Assembly: GCA_949130495.1 (NCBI GenBank)
Contig: CASBWL010000416.1
Coordinates: 310,001 to 374,000 of the forward strand
Reading direction: 5' to 3'
Source of the DNA: Sambucus nigra
Lineage: Eukaryota > Streptophyta > Magnoliopsida > Dipsacales > Adoxaceae
Length of the DNA stretch: 64,000 nucleotides
The notes under the pieces are model-generated. The model did not search any database, was not told the DNA's origin, and saw nothing but the letters and a program-made list of their open reading frames with translations. Shown here piece after piece: positions 47,803-59,600 of the stretch (its first letter is position 1; every line of letters begins with the position of its first letter). Made by a program: the position numbers and the translations under genes.

Positions 47803-47984
47803 GAGGCTGAGTAATATTTTATGGAGCTTTTTTAATACTCCACAAAAAGGATGAGCTGAGCTGCTGATTGCGGGGATATTTTTTTATGGATTCATTTCGT
47901 TTATTATAGTTTATATGTGCATGTGAATTACAGCTTTATATATGTTGTCGGATTGTATTCTTTTGTTCTATACAAATTATGAGC

Positions 47985-47990
47985 AATAAA
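47985..47990 (+). terminator. Polyadenylation signal of the AG-peptide gene
   Basis: AATAAA in GAGCAATAAAATATC, about 185 bases after the stop codon and followed by a T-rich stretch. Confidence 0.6.
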
Positions 47991-48160
47991 ATATCACTTT
48001 TACTGTTTATTTTGTTGATTTCTTCAGTTATTTTTTTCTTTCCTTGTGTTTATAATTCTAATTTGCCTCCGGAAAAAACATTGTTAAAGTAATGTGACTA
48101 CTCTTTTTGTTTTATGAGTTGAATCCGAGTAAGCAATATCCCAATACCCCGGAAAAAAAA

Positions 48161-48265
48161 TGATGTTTTTGAGACATCACATCATTTATGAAAATGGATC
48201 CAGATTAGTGACGTTGATCAATCAGAATTCAAGACATTAAATAATTTGATGTCTCAAAGACATCA
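48161..48265. mobile_element. 105-bp foldback with 28-bp inverted ends
   Basis: TGATGTTTTTGAGACATCAC at the left and TGATGTCTTTGAGACATCAA read in reverse at the right, both continuing to ATTTA. Tiny MITE-like element; the target duplication is unclear because of flanking A runs. A similar TTTGATGTCTCAAA motif is upstream of the AG-peptide gene. Confidence 0.6.
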
Positions 48266-48711
48266 AATCTCTATCCCAATAACCTTGACTTGACTTGACA
48301 TAATTACAACTTAATATTGGATTGACCCAAAATTTTATATGGCTATTATTTTTTTTATAATTAAGTCGCTTGTTAATAATATTCAAATATTTAAGAACAA
48401 TTGACTCTTAGGTTCACTTGTTATATCATTAGCGTGAATTTTTACAAGAAGATAATTAGTTGACCTAAATGTTTAAAATTTGCAAAATTCCTTTAGGGTG
48501 TGTTTGATAACACTAATTTTCCATAGAAAATGCAATATATGGAGCTATTTTTCATCTTTTGGATGTTTGATAAACAAAATTTTCTATGGAATTGATTTCT
48601 TTAAAACAAATCACGTAACCACTTTTTCCACAAAAGATGGAATTAAAAAACCTCCTCCCACCCTGTTATTCATTTTCCAGGAAAAAGACTCACCACACCA
48701 AAAAAATTGAT

Positions 48712-50450
48712 AAAGCACTTATAAAATGAAGAAAAATCCAAAAATAATGAAAAAAAATGCATAAAGTGAATAAAACCCAAAAATAATATAAAAAAATCCA
48801 AAAGTGAATAAAACCTTTAAAATAATGAAAAACATCCATAAAATGACTAAAAACTCAAAAATAATGAAAAAAACACAGAAAGTGAATAAAACCCCAAAAA
48901 TAATTAAAACATACAAAAAATATATAAAAAGTCCAAAAATAATGAAAAAAATTAACAAAATGAATAAAAACCCAAAAATAATGAAAACAAAATCTAGAAT
49001 CTTATTAAAACCCCATAAATAATTTTAAAAAATCCAAAAAATGAATAAAAACCCAAAAATAATGAAAAAAAAATCCACAAAGTGAATAAAAACCCAAAAA
49101 AAATGAAAAAAAATCCACAAAGTAAATAAACCCCCAAAAATAATGAAAGAAATCCATAAAATGAATAAAAACCTAAAACTAATGAAAAACTACAGAAAGT
49201 GAATAACTCCAAAAATAATGAAACAAATACAGAAAATGAATAAAAATTAAAAAAATTCGAGAATGTGAATAAAAACAAAAAATAATTAAAAAATCCAGAA
49301 AGTGATTAAAACGCCAGAAATAATGAAAAAATCCAGAAAATGAATAAAAAAAAAAAAAAAAAAGCAAAAAAATGAAAAAAAAAGCAAAAATAATGTAAAA
49401 AATACAGACAGTGAATAACACTCCAAAAATGCAGAAAATGAATAAAAATTCAAAAATAATGAAAAAAAATCCAAAAAGTGAATCAAACCCCCCCAAAAAT
49501 GAAAAAAATCCAGAAAATGAACAAAAATCCAAAAATAATGAAAAAATACAGAAAGTAAATAAAACTTCAAAAATAATGAAAAAAATACAATAAATGAATA
49601 ATCATAAAAAAAATTTAAAAAAAATTGAGAACGTAAATAAAAACCCAAAAATAATGGAAAAAATCCAGAAAGTGATCCCCACAAATAGTGAAAAAAATCC
49701 AGAAAAAGAATAAAAATCCGAAAATAATGAAAAAAAATCCATAAAGTGAATAAAAACCCAAAAATAATGAAAAAAATACAGAAAGTGAATAAAACCCCCA
49801 AAATAATGGAAACAGTCCAAAAAACGGAAAAAAACACCAAAAATAATGAAAAAAATTACATAAAGTGAATAAAACTCCAAAAATACAAAAAATGAATAAA
49901 AATCCAAAAATAATGAAAAAATCCAGAACGTGAATAAAACCCAAAAATAATGAAAAAAACTAGAGAAAGTGACTAAAATCCCCAAAATAATGAGAAAAAA
50001 AACGAGATCGTGAATAAAAATCCAAAAATAACGAAAAAAATTCAGAAAGTGACTAAAAACCCAAATATAATGAAAAAAATAAATAAAGTGGATAAAACCT
50101 CAAAAATAATGAAAAAAATTAAGAAAATGAATAAAAACCAAAAATTAATGAAATAATACAGAAAGTGAATAAAACGCCAAAAAAATGAAAAAACCCAAAA
50201 ATAATGTAAAAAATACCGGAAGAGAATAAAACTCCAAAAATAATGAAAAAATACGAAAAATGAAAAAGAAACTGAAAAGTAATAATAAAAATACATAAAG
50301 TGAATAAAAATCCAAAAATAATGGAAAAAATACAGAAAATGAAAAAACCAAAAATATTGAAAAAAATTCACAAGATGAATAAAAATCGAGAAAAAAAAAT
50401 AAAAAAAATCAAGATGTTGAATAAAAATCAAGAAATCATGAAGAAAATCA
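48712..50450. repeat. Left arm: A-rich ~39-bp tandem array
   Basis: About 45 units on the pattern AATCCAGAAAGTGAATAAAA plus CCCCAAAAATAATGAAAAA. AATAATGA recurs near 48743, 48821, 48860, 48939 and onward with period about 39. Units differ by many substitutions and small indels. The long phenylalanine-rich frames on the other strand are composition artefacts. Confidence 0.92.
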
Positions 50451-50479
50451 AGAAATGTATTTTGAGGTTAATATTTATT

Positions 50480-51315
50480 TTCATGTTTTTTATTAATTTT
50501 CTATATTTTTTATTTTTTGGAATTTTATCCCTTTTCGAATTTTTTTAATATTATTTTATTGGTTTTATTCACTTTCTGTATTTTTTCGTTATTTTTTGGT
50601 TTGTGTTCACTATCTGGATTTTTTTTCATTATTTTTGGGATTTTATTCACTTTCTGTAATTTTTTTCATTATTTTTGGATTTTTATTCACTTTCAGGATT
50701 TTGTTTTCATTATTTTTGGGTTTTTATTCATTTTTTGGATTTTTTTTCATTATTTTTTGGGTCATATTCACTTTTTGTTTTTGTTTTTTTTTGGGTTTTT
50801 ATTAATTTTTATTTATTTTTTTTCATTATTTTAATTCATTTTTTGGATTTTTTCCATTATTTTGGGGATTTTATTCACTTTTTGGACTTTTTTTCATTTT
50901 TTTGGGTTTGTATTCACTTTGCTGGATTACTTTCCATTACTTTTGAGTTTTTATTCATTTCCTGGATTTTTTTCATTATTTTTGGAGTTTTATTCTATTT
51001 CTGTATTTTTTCATTATTTTTGGGTTTGGGTTTTTATTCACTTTCTGTACCTTTTTCATTATTTTTGAGTTTTTATTCATTTTTTGTATTTTTTTGCATT
51101 GTTTTTTGGATTTTATTCACTTTCTGGATTTTTTTCACATTATTTTGGGGTTATATTCACTTTCTGAATTTTTTTCATTATTTTTGAATTTTTATTCATT
51201 TTATGGATTTTTCTCCTTATTTTTGGGGTTTTATTCACATTTTAGATTTATTTAATTATTCTTTGGGATTTTTATTAATTTTCTGGGATATTTATTATTT
51301 TTCTATTTTATATAT
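50480..51315. repeat. Right arm: T-rich array, inverted copy of the left arm
   Basis: About 20 units on the pattern TTTTTTCATTATTTTTGGG and TTTTATTCACTTTCTGGATT, the reverse complement of the left-arm unit, with the turn near 50455-50480. It is about half as long as the left arm. Confidence 0.92.
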
Positions 51316-51515
51316 ATATTTTATACTTTTTTTCCATAGAAAATATGGAGAACCAAGCACAAAAGATGGAAAGTAGAACATTTTCCATCTGGAAAATAAT
51401 TGCAATCAAACAACACCAACAAATTTTTTCCATGGAAAATATTTCCAAGTTTTCAATTCCATGGAAATTAACTCTTGGCGCTTATTTTCCATCTTCTTTA
51501 TCAAACACACCCTTA

Positions 51516-52435
51516 GTGTTTAAAATTTAGGATCATTTACTATTTAAAGGTACCTTTGTTAAAAATAATTAGTACGTTAGTTTTCGTATTAATTGATTGA
51601 ATGTTATTTTAACAGTTTGGCTAACAGCCCTCTAATGACAGTGCATTTTTCATCAAATACCCTAAATGCGCTTATGTTTAAATACATTTATACCCTTATA
51701 TCATTTTTAAAACCTCATATCCTTGAAATTAGTCTCAAACTCTCAAACTCTCTCTCACATCTGTCTAAAAATCAAAGGTTTGTTCCATGCTCAGAGGCTT
51801 GTTCCATGGTCGGAGGCTTGTTGAATTCAGAGGTTTGTTCCATGGCCGGAGGTGCGTTGAAATCGTTTTTGATGGCCGGAGGTTTACTTTTTTTTTTTTA
51901 TGTCTGGAGGTTTATTTTGTTCCATGGCCGGAGTTTTGATGGCCAGATGTGTTTGTTTTTTGGAGGTTTGTTGAAATCCTTCCATGATCGGAGGTTTATT
52001 TTCGATGTGTTCGTTTTTAGGAGGTTTATTGAAACATTTTTATGCTGGTTATGTGTTTGGTTGAATTCCGGTCTCTTCCATGGCCTTGTGTTTAGAGGTT
52101 TGTTCCATGGCTAGAATTTTTTTTTTGGAAATATATTTTTTTTAGGAAATATATATTTTAAACGAAAACATTTTTTTTTATCAAGTGAAATTTTTTTTCT
52201 CAAAATAATTTTATTATGTGAAAAACCTTTTTTTCCTGAAAATAATTTTTTAAAACTGAAATAAGTTGTATTTTCATATTTTTTATGGAAATTATTTTTT
52301 TCCTGGAAATATATATATTTTTCAATTGAAATCAGTTTTATTTTAATATTTTTAGCTGGAGGTTTGTTTGGTTGTTGCCTATTTTGGCCGGAGGCTTGTT
52401 TTTGCCAAAGTTTTTTTAAAAAAGCTTCTGGGACC
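51516..52435. repeat. Low-complexity region with CGGAGGTTTGTT-type repeats
   Basis: Between about 51780 and 52120 a GGCCGGAGGTTTGTTCCATGG phrase recurs in degenerate, irregularly spaced form, with two more occurrences near 52355-52400; T/A-rich stretches lie between. A 173-codon frame at 51593-52114 runs through it, but it follows the repeats and has no known domain, so I do not call a gene. Confidence 0.5.
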
Positions 52436-52777
52436 CAATTACTACCTTCGGGTACTTAATTTTCACTATTTTGGCCCATTTTGAATCAACCGTGCACTCG
52501 AAATAACCATCTGATTCACCAAACATAAATATCCTATCTCAATCCAACAATAGTCTACCTGTTTGTTTCGATTGAGATACCGTCAATCCCCGTTGTTATT
52601 ATCCACTACTACTAACAATTTACCGAATTTAATTTACTTAATCACACTTTATTTTATTTCTACATAAATATTAATTTTATTCTCACTAATTAATATTTAT
52701 CAATTAAGCAATATTATTACGAGTACACGTGTAACTAAAATGCTAAAATTAATTATTCAAAAAAACGGGGTGTTACA
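52436..52777 (-). mobile_element. 5' fragment of a related LTR (L7)
   Basis: On the minus strand it starts TGTAACACCCCG at 52777 and shares short blocks with the first ~350 bases of the 3-kb LTR (for example the GGTTATTTCGAGTGCAC region). It is a distant relative of the L family. It ends next to the upstream region of the AG-peptide paralogue. Confidence 0.6.
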
Positions 52778-52867
52778 CAAACCATTCCCCTACTCTATCA
52801 AAATTTTCCTTCAATTACAAATCACACTTTTTACAAATTCCTTTACCCTAAAATCAATTTTTGCAAC

Positions 52868-53136
52868 CTAGAATCATTCTTAGCACGCTCGCGCTTGATT
52901 TTTTTCATCGCAGTCGCCATTGTCTCAGTGTATGATAGAATAATGTCGTTGGCTCCATCATCGAATGTCTTAGCGACATTTCCTACCGATTTATACTCTT
53001 ATGGCCATAAGTTCTCCATTGTTGCATATCTGGGCATTGGGTGGGTGAATTTTTGGATATTCTTATACACTACCAATAGACGATCCGTTTGTAATTGTTT
53101 AGATGTTTTGACTAATTTATTTTGTTTATTATATTT
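52868..53136 (+). pseudogene. Decayed paralogue of the AG-peptide gene
   Basis: The frame LIFFIAVAIVSVYDRIMSLA then PSSNVLATF aligns along its length with the AG peptide at 47608 (LAFFVAIATVSAQDSAMSPA then PSPDVGAAF). The ATG is lost: the frame runs upstream as SFLARSRL without a start. The SPAPSP core has become SLAPSS, and the GPI tail has been replaced by unrelated residues. The similarity continues outside the coding part: the TTCCCCTACTC-like leader upstream, and the TTTATATGTG to TATACA...TTATGAG region downstream up to about 53460. So this is a duplicated gene, not chance. Expression cannot be judged. Confidence 0.72.
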
Positions 53137-53139
53137 AAA

Positions 53140-53303
53140 GTAAATTACACCAGGCCCCCTGAACTATTGATTTTTACAACAAAACCATTTTCATAAATAA
53201 GAAGTTGATGGAACGTGATTTTATGCAATAAATATTATTAAAAATTTGTTGAAAATGGGTTGGGTGTAAAAAATCAATAGTTCAGGGGGTTAGTGTTATT
53301 TAC
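53140..53303. mobile_element. 164-bp MITE in the paralogue's 3' region
   Basis: Inverted ends of about 40 bases: GTAAATTACACCAGGCCCCC at the left, GTAAATAACACTAACCCCCT read in reverse at the right, both continuing TGAACTATTGATTTTT. It interrupts the stretch that matches the AG-peptide 3' untranslated region. The target duplication is not clear. Confidence 0.75.
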
Positions 53304-53460
53304 CATTATTTTTATATGTGACGACTGCTAATTCATTGATGCTATCGGATTTGATATTTTTTCTATACACATTATGAGGAATATAAATTAATTTTTACTA
53401 CTAATTTTGTTAATTGATGCAATTCTTTGTCTTTTCTTTTTGTCTTTTGATTCTAAGCTA

Positions 53461-53989
53461 ACTTAGACAAATGTGGTTTAAAGAATTTTTACTTAACCTC
53501 CACATTTTATTGTATTATCTGTCATGATCCTCACTTGGCTAATTTCTTTGACATAGCCCTCATTTTCTTACCACCTTCACTCTTCAGTTAAAAAATCTTT
53601 ATTTCATAATTAAACATAACCCTCTAAATATTATTTTTAACAAAATACCCTTACATTTAATTTTATAAATCACCCCCTCACTTTATCTTTCTTCTCCATT
53701 TCAAAATTCTAAATTTTCAATAAGCCACAGGGTGTGTTTGATTGACATGAAAAAAAAATTCATGAAAAAAGTTATTTTGATTCATGTTTTATATTTGTAG
53801 TACTTGATTACGAATATTTTGTGTAAGAACAACAATCATTCACATTACAAGTGTTATATCTCAAAACTTATTTTTAATAAAAAAAAATATTTATTATCCA
53901 CCCAACAAAAAAATTATTTCCATAAAAAATAGAAATAATAAGATAAAAAAACTCATATATATGTGCATTAAAAATTGTTAAAATTAAAT
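53461..53989. other. AT-rich DNA, no gene; lone Harbinger-like end
   Basis: GGGTGTGTTTGATTGACATG near 53731 resembles one end of a Harbinger MITE but no matching right end is seen. Otherwise no signal. Confidence 0.4.
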
Positions 53990-55067
53990 GAGTAAGCTAC
54001 CCCATAGGTCCCTTAGTTTTCCACTTGTTTCAATTTTTTCCCTATCCCTTTTTTATTTCAATTTCATCCTCAACCTTTTATTTTGTCTCAATTTCGTCCC
54101 TGTCCTTTTTTTTGTTTCAATTTAGTCCCAGCCCTTCATTTTGTCTCAATTTAGTCCCTTTGTTAATTATTTTGAATACAATTGACTATTTTACCCCTTT
54201 TATTGAAAAATAATAAAATGGATGTTATAAATATAAAAACATTAACTATTTTATTATTATTTGGGGATGTTATTTTTTTTTATCCAAGAATAATAAAAAA
54301 AATTAATTTTTATTTTATCCCAGTTTTTTTAATTTTTTCAAAAATTGGAATAATAATTTTAGTAGTCAACATAGTTTTTTTGTTTATAAAAACTATTTTT
54401 TAATCTTAATTAAAAATGTTTAATTTGATGTCTTAGATTCACGAGTAATTAGTGTCACTCGCGTGGACTCACATCATTTAACTAATGTGGGTCCGATCCA
54501 GCAAACTAACCAATCGCGAATCTAAAACATTAATTTTCTCCATTTACGTAATATAATTGATAAATAAAATATTTCTTGTGATGTGGGTCCGAGCCAGCGA
54601 TACTAATCAATCGTGAATCTAAGAAATCAAATTAAACATTTTTAATTAAAATTAAAAAAAGAGTTTTTTTATAAATGAAAAAACTATGTTGACTATTAAA
54701 ATTGTTATTATAGTTTTTTTTTTAAATTAAAAATAACTAGGATAAAAAAAATAAAAAATATTTTTTTTATTATTATTATTCTCGGATAAAAAAAATATTT
54801 TTGTATCCCCAAATAATAATAAAATAGTTTATTTTTCAATATTCATAATATCCATTTGTTATTATTTAATAAAGAGGGGTAAAATAGTCAATTGTATCCA
54901 AAATAATTAACAGTTGGACTAAATTGAGACAGAATGAAAGATTGAGGACTAAATTGAAACAAAAAAAAGGACAGAGGTGAAATTGAGACAAAATGAAAGA
55001 TTGAGGATGAAATTGAAACGAAATTAAAACAAGTGGAAAGATAAGAAACATATGGAATAGTTTGCTC
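53990..55067. mobile_element. Mutator-like foldback element with 9-bp target duplication
   Basis: AAATTAAAT lies on both sides (53981-53989 and 55068-55076). The ends GAGTAAGCTA / GAGCAAACTA lead long inverted arms of about 450 bases each, rich in CAATTTAGTCC / GGACTAAATTG blocks and TTATTATTATT tracts, around a centre with GTGGGTCCGA. A 9-bp duplication and long terminal inverted repeats fit non-autonomous Mutator (MULE) elements. No transposase. Confidence 0.8.
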
Positions 55068-55076
55068 AAATTAAAT

Positions 55077-55609
55077 TATCTATATGATACCTCTAATACA
55101 GTAGTATGATAGGTTTTAATAGCATTTAATACTCATGCTCATTTGATAGATCTATACAATATTATAAACCCGAAGTTTCTCTCTTTTTTAATTAAACCCT
55201 TTACCCTATTTTCTCTCTTATCTATTCGTCCTTTCTTCTTCCGTTTCTCACCCCTTCGCTTCATTATCTTTATTTCTTCACGTTGGTATCCCCCCAAATT
55301 ACAACCATTCATTTAACTAGATTTCTTTCACCCGTCATTTCCTCTCGATACACTATAAACTGAAAAACTTATTGTTTCTACTTTGCCAAATCGGATATGC
55401 TCCATGCCGACGTTTTCGTCACAGCCACCATATTCTTTAAATTAGTTGATGAAGCTTTGGGGTGTTTCACACTTGGATTCTCTCTCTCCGCAACTGGGTG
55501 AAGCTGATTTTCAAACTAATTGAGGTATTATAGCGGTGGGTTAACTGAGGGAACCAAACAGTTACACTCACATTTCTCTTGTATATATCAGATGAGTTCC
55601 TTTTTCTTT
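55077..55609. other. Pyrimidine-rich intergenic DNA, no gene confirmed
   Basis: Long C/T-rich stretches (55180-55350) could be a promoter or 5' leader of a gene interrupted by the CACTA element, but no coding frame was found. Confidence 0.35.
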
Positions 55610-56130
55610 CACTACACCAAAAACAGGATTCTGGCACAGTTCAAAACCGTGCCAGATCAAATCTGGCACGGTTTTGAACTGTGCCAGAATCAGGTGTTCC
55701 AAAATGGGAATTTTTTTCTGGCACGGTTTAAAAGTGTGCCAGAATCAGTCAAACAGGAACACTTCTGGCACACTTTTAAACCGTGCCAGAATTTGATATT
55801 TCTGGCACACTTTTGGCACGGTTTAAAAGTGTGCCAGAATCAGTCAAACAGGCACACTTCTGGCACACTTTTAAACCGTGCCAGAATTTGATATTTCTGG
55901 CACACTTTTGGCACAGTTTTTAACTGTGCCAGATTCAGCATAATAGGAACACTTCTGTCACACTTTTAAACCGTGCCAGAATTTGATATTTCTGGCACAC
56001 TTTTGGCACGGTTTTTAACTGTGCCAGATTCAGCATAATTTAAAAAAAAAATAGCACAGTTTAAAACCGTGCCAAAATATCATACACTTTTGCCACGGTT
56101 TTGAACTGTGCCAATTTTTTTTAATTTTAA
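55610..56130 (+). mobile_element. One end of a CACTA (En/Spm) element with subterminal repeats
   Basis: CACTACACCAAAAACAGG is a classic CACTA terminal repeat. It is followed by at least a dozen direct and inverted copies of TGGCACRGTT / AACYGTGCCA, many arranged as TCTGGCAC...GTGCCAGA palindromes, as expected for transposase-binding subterminal repeats. The opposite end (TTTTTGGTGTAGTG) is not found before the window end, so the element either continues beyond 64000 or is truncated. Confidence 0.82.
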
Positions 56131-56611
56131 AAAAAAATATTTGAAAGCACAAAATTCACAAATTAATAATATTGCACGTTATTAATAAACTAATGTACAT
56201 ACAAACATCAAAATATTACAAGTCTTTAACTGCTCGCATGCCAAAAAAAAATTGGGCAGAGTTTCCTCTATTTTCTGGACATTCCAAAACCTGTTAATAC
56301 AAAACCTGCCTAACAAAAAGCCCGCACGGCCACAAAATATAACAATTAACTTACAAAAGCCCTCATGGCCATAAAAGTCAATAATAAAACAACAAGAGAC
56401 CGTACGGTCATGACACAAAAAAATGGATTCATTAATAAACCCCTTGTTGTAAACCATTGAGTTCTTTGTGTGTTCCAAGCGAATAAAAGCCAACGATAAA
56501 CTGTTATCCTGCAAAAAAAATAGAATACAAAAAAGATACGATATTAGTAACCCACTAATTTACAAAAAAAAATACTCAAAACAAAAAAATTACATATATG
56601 AATGGAAATTA
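56131..56611. mobile_element. CACTA interior, no recognised frame
   Basis: AT-rich. Minus-strand frame 56514-56182 (110 codons) has no motif I recognise. GCCCGCACGGCC, GCCCTCATGGCC and GACCGTACGGTC show a degenerate repeated palindrome. Confidence 0.4.
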
Positions 56612-59600
56612 ACGTCATACTCACAAATCGGGAGACCCGGGACTACGCGGTCAGTTCCTACAAGTTACATTGGTCCCGTGCGAGGTGTTCGTGCCCCCTA
56701 CGGGATCGTTTCGGGGGTGGTTTGGGTTTTCACCCTTTAACGGCTTGTTTTTAAGTTTAAGTGTTGATTTTTGCAAAATTATCGTCATACTCTCAAACCG
56801 AGAGACCCGGGACTACGCGATCAGTTCCTACAAGTTACATTGGTCCCGTGCGAGGTGTTCGTGCCTCCTACGGGGTCGTTTGGGGGTTGGTTTGGGTATT
56901 CACCCTTTGACGGCATGTTTTTAACTAAGTGTGATTTTTGCAAATTATCGTCCTATTCACAAACCGGGAGATCCGGGACTACGCGGTCAGTTCCTACAAG
57001 TTACATTGGTCCCGTGCGAGGTGTTCGTGCCCCCTACGGGGTCGTTTGAGGGGTGGTTTGGGTTTTCACCCATTAACGGCTTGTTTTTAAGTTTAAGTGC
57101 TGATTTTTGCTAATTTACGTCATACTCACAAACCGGGAGACCTGGGACTACGCGGTCAGTTCCTACAAGTTACATTGGTCCCGTGCCAGGTGTTCGTGCC
57201 TCCTACGGGGTCGTTTGGGGGATGGTTTGGGTTTTCACCCTTTAACGGCATGTTTTTAAGATTAAGTGTGAATTTTTCCAATTATCGTCCTATTCAGAAA
57301 CCGGGAGATCCGGGACTACGCGGTCTGTTCCTACAAGTTACATTGGTCCCGTGCGAGGTGTTCGTGCCCCCTACGGGATCGTTTGGGGGGTGGTTTGGGT
57401 TTTCACCCTTTAACGGCTTGTTTTTAAGTTTAAGTGTTGATTTTTGCAAATTATCTTCATACTCTCAAACCGAGAGTCCCGGGACTACGCGATCAGTTCC
57501 TACAAGTTACATTGGTCCCGTGCGAGGTGTTCGTGCCTCCTACGGGGTCGTTTGGGGGTTGGTTTGGGTATTCACCCTTTGACGGCATGTTTTTAACTAA
57601 GTGTGATTTTTGCAAATTATCGTCATATTCACAAACCGGGAGACCCGGGACTACGCGGTCAGTTCTTACAAGTTACATTGGTACCGTGCGAGGTGTTCGT
57701 GCCCCCTACGGGGTCGTTTGGGGGGTGGTTTGGGTTTTCACCCATTAACGGCATGTTTTTAAGTTTAAGTGCTGATTTTTGCAAATTTACGTTATACTCA
57801 CAAACCGGGAGACCCGGGACTACGCGGTCAGTTCCTACAAGTTACATTGGACCCGTGCGAGGTGTTCGTGCCTCCTACGGGGTCGTTTGGGGGTTGGTTT
57901 GGGTATTCACACTTTAACGACATGTTTTTAACTAAGTGTGATTTTTGCCAATTATCGTCCTATTCACAAACCGGGAGATCCGGGACTACGCGGTCAGTTC
58001 CTACAAGTTACATTGGTCCCGTGCGAGGTGTTCGTGCCCCCTACGAGGTCGTTTGGGTGGTGGTTTGGGTTTTCACCCATTAACGGCTTGTTTTTAAGTT
58101 TAAGTGTTGATTTTTGCAAATTATCGTCATACTCTCAAACCGAGAGTCCCGGGACTACGCGATCAGTTCCTACAAGTTACATTGATCCCGTGCGAGGTGT
58201 TCGTGCCTCCTACGGGGTCGTTTGGGGGTTGGTTTGGGTATTCACCCTTTGATGGCATGTTTTTAACTAAGTGTGATTTTTGCAAATTATCGTCCTATTC
58301 ACAAACCGGGAGATCCGGGACTACGCGGTCAGTTCCTACAAGTTACATTGGTCCCGTGCGAGGTGTTCGTGCCCCCTACGGGGTCGTTTTGGGGGGTGGT
58401 TTGGGTTTTCACCCATTAACGGCTTGTTTTTAAGTTTAAGTGCTGATTTTTGCAAATTTACGTCATACTCACAAACCGGGAGACCCGGGACTACGCGGTC
58501 AGTTCCTACAAGTTACATTGGTCCCGTGCCAGGTGTTCGTGCCTCCTACGGGGTCGTTTGGGGGATGGTTTGGGTTTTCACCCGTTAACAGCCTGTTTTC
58601 AACTCTAAGTGTGATTTTTGCAAATTATCGTCATATTCACAAACCGGGAGACCCGTGACTACGCGGTCAGTTCTTACAAGTTACATTGGTCCCGTGCCAG
58701 GTGTTCGTGCCTCCTACGGGGTTGTTTGGGGGATGGTTTGGATTTTCACCCTTTAACGGCATGTTTTTAAGTTTAAGTGTGATTTTTGCCAATTATCGTC
58801 TTATTCAGAAACCGGGAGACCCGGGACTACGCGGTCAGTTCCTACGAGTTACATTGGTCCCGTGCTAGGTGTTCGTGCCTCCTACGGGGTCGTTTGGGGG
58901 TGGTTTGGGTTTTCACCCTTTGACGGCTTGTTTTTAACAAAGTGTGATTTTTGCAAATTATCGTCATATTCACAAACCGGGAGATCCCGGACTACGCGGT
59001 CAGTTCCTACAAGTTACATTGGTCCCGTGCGAGGTGTTCGTGCCCCCTACGGGGTGGTTTGGGGGGTGGTTTGGGTTTTCACCCTTTAACGGCTTATTTT
59101 TAAGTTTAAGTGTTGATTTTTACAAATTATCGTCATACTCTCAAACCGAGAGACCCGGGACTACGCGATCAGTTCCTACAAGTTACATTGGTCCCGTGCG
59201 AGGTGTTCATGCCAGCTACGGGGTCGTTTGGGGGTTGGTTTGGGTATTCACCCTTTGACGGCATGTTTTTAACTAAGTGTGATTTTTGCAAATTATCGTC
59301 CTATTCACAAACCGGGAGATCCGGGACTACGCGGTCAGTTCCTACAAGTTACATTGGTCCCGTGCGAGGTGTTCGTGCCCCCTACGGGGTCGTTTGGGGG
59401 GTGGTTTGGGTTTTCACCCATTAACGGCTTGTTTTTAAGTTTAAGTGCTGATTTTTGCAAATTTACGTCATACTCACAAACCGGGAGACCCGGGACTACG
59501 CGGTCAGTTCCTACAAGTTACATTGGTCCCGTGCCAGGTGTTCGTGCCTCCTACGGGGTCGTTTGGGGGATGGTTTGGGTTTTCACCCTTTAACGGCATG

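Larger units (their letters stand above)
48496..51512. mobile_element. 3.0-kb Harbinger-like non-autonomous element with giant internal hairpin
   Basis: Perfect 15-bp inverted ends GGGTGTGTTTGATAA, flanked by TTA on both sides (48493-48495 and 51513-51515). A TTA duplication with a G-rich TGTTTG end is the PIF/Harbinger (Tourist) signature. Subterminal regions (about 48511-48710 and 51320-51500) are rich in TTTTCCATGG/TTTTCCATCT motifs in both orientations. The interior is two opposed arrays of one ~39-bp repeat. No transposase. Confidence 0.85.

Noticed and set aside
48719..51187. Long phenylalanine/isoleucine-rich frames, up to 184 codons
   Set aside because: Direct consequence of A-rich/T-rich 39-bp repeats lacking stops in some frames. 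No protein signal beyond composition.
53731..53989. Second Harbinger-like MITE starting GGGTGTGTTTGATTG
   Set aside because: Only one end is visible and no TTA-flanked inverted partner lies to the right, so boundaries cannot be supported.
56182..56514. 110-codon minus-strand frame as CACTA transposase exon
   Set aside because: No CACTA transposase motif recognised and composition is low-complexity; kept only as CACTA interior.
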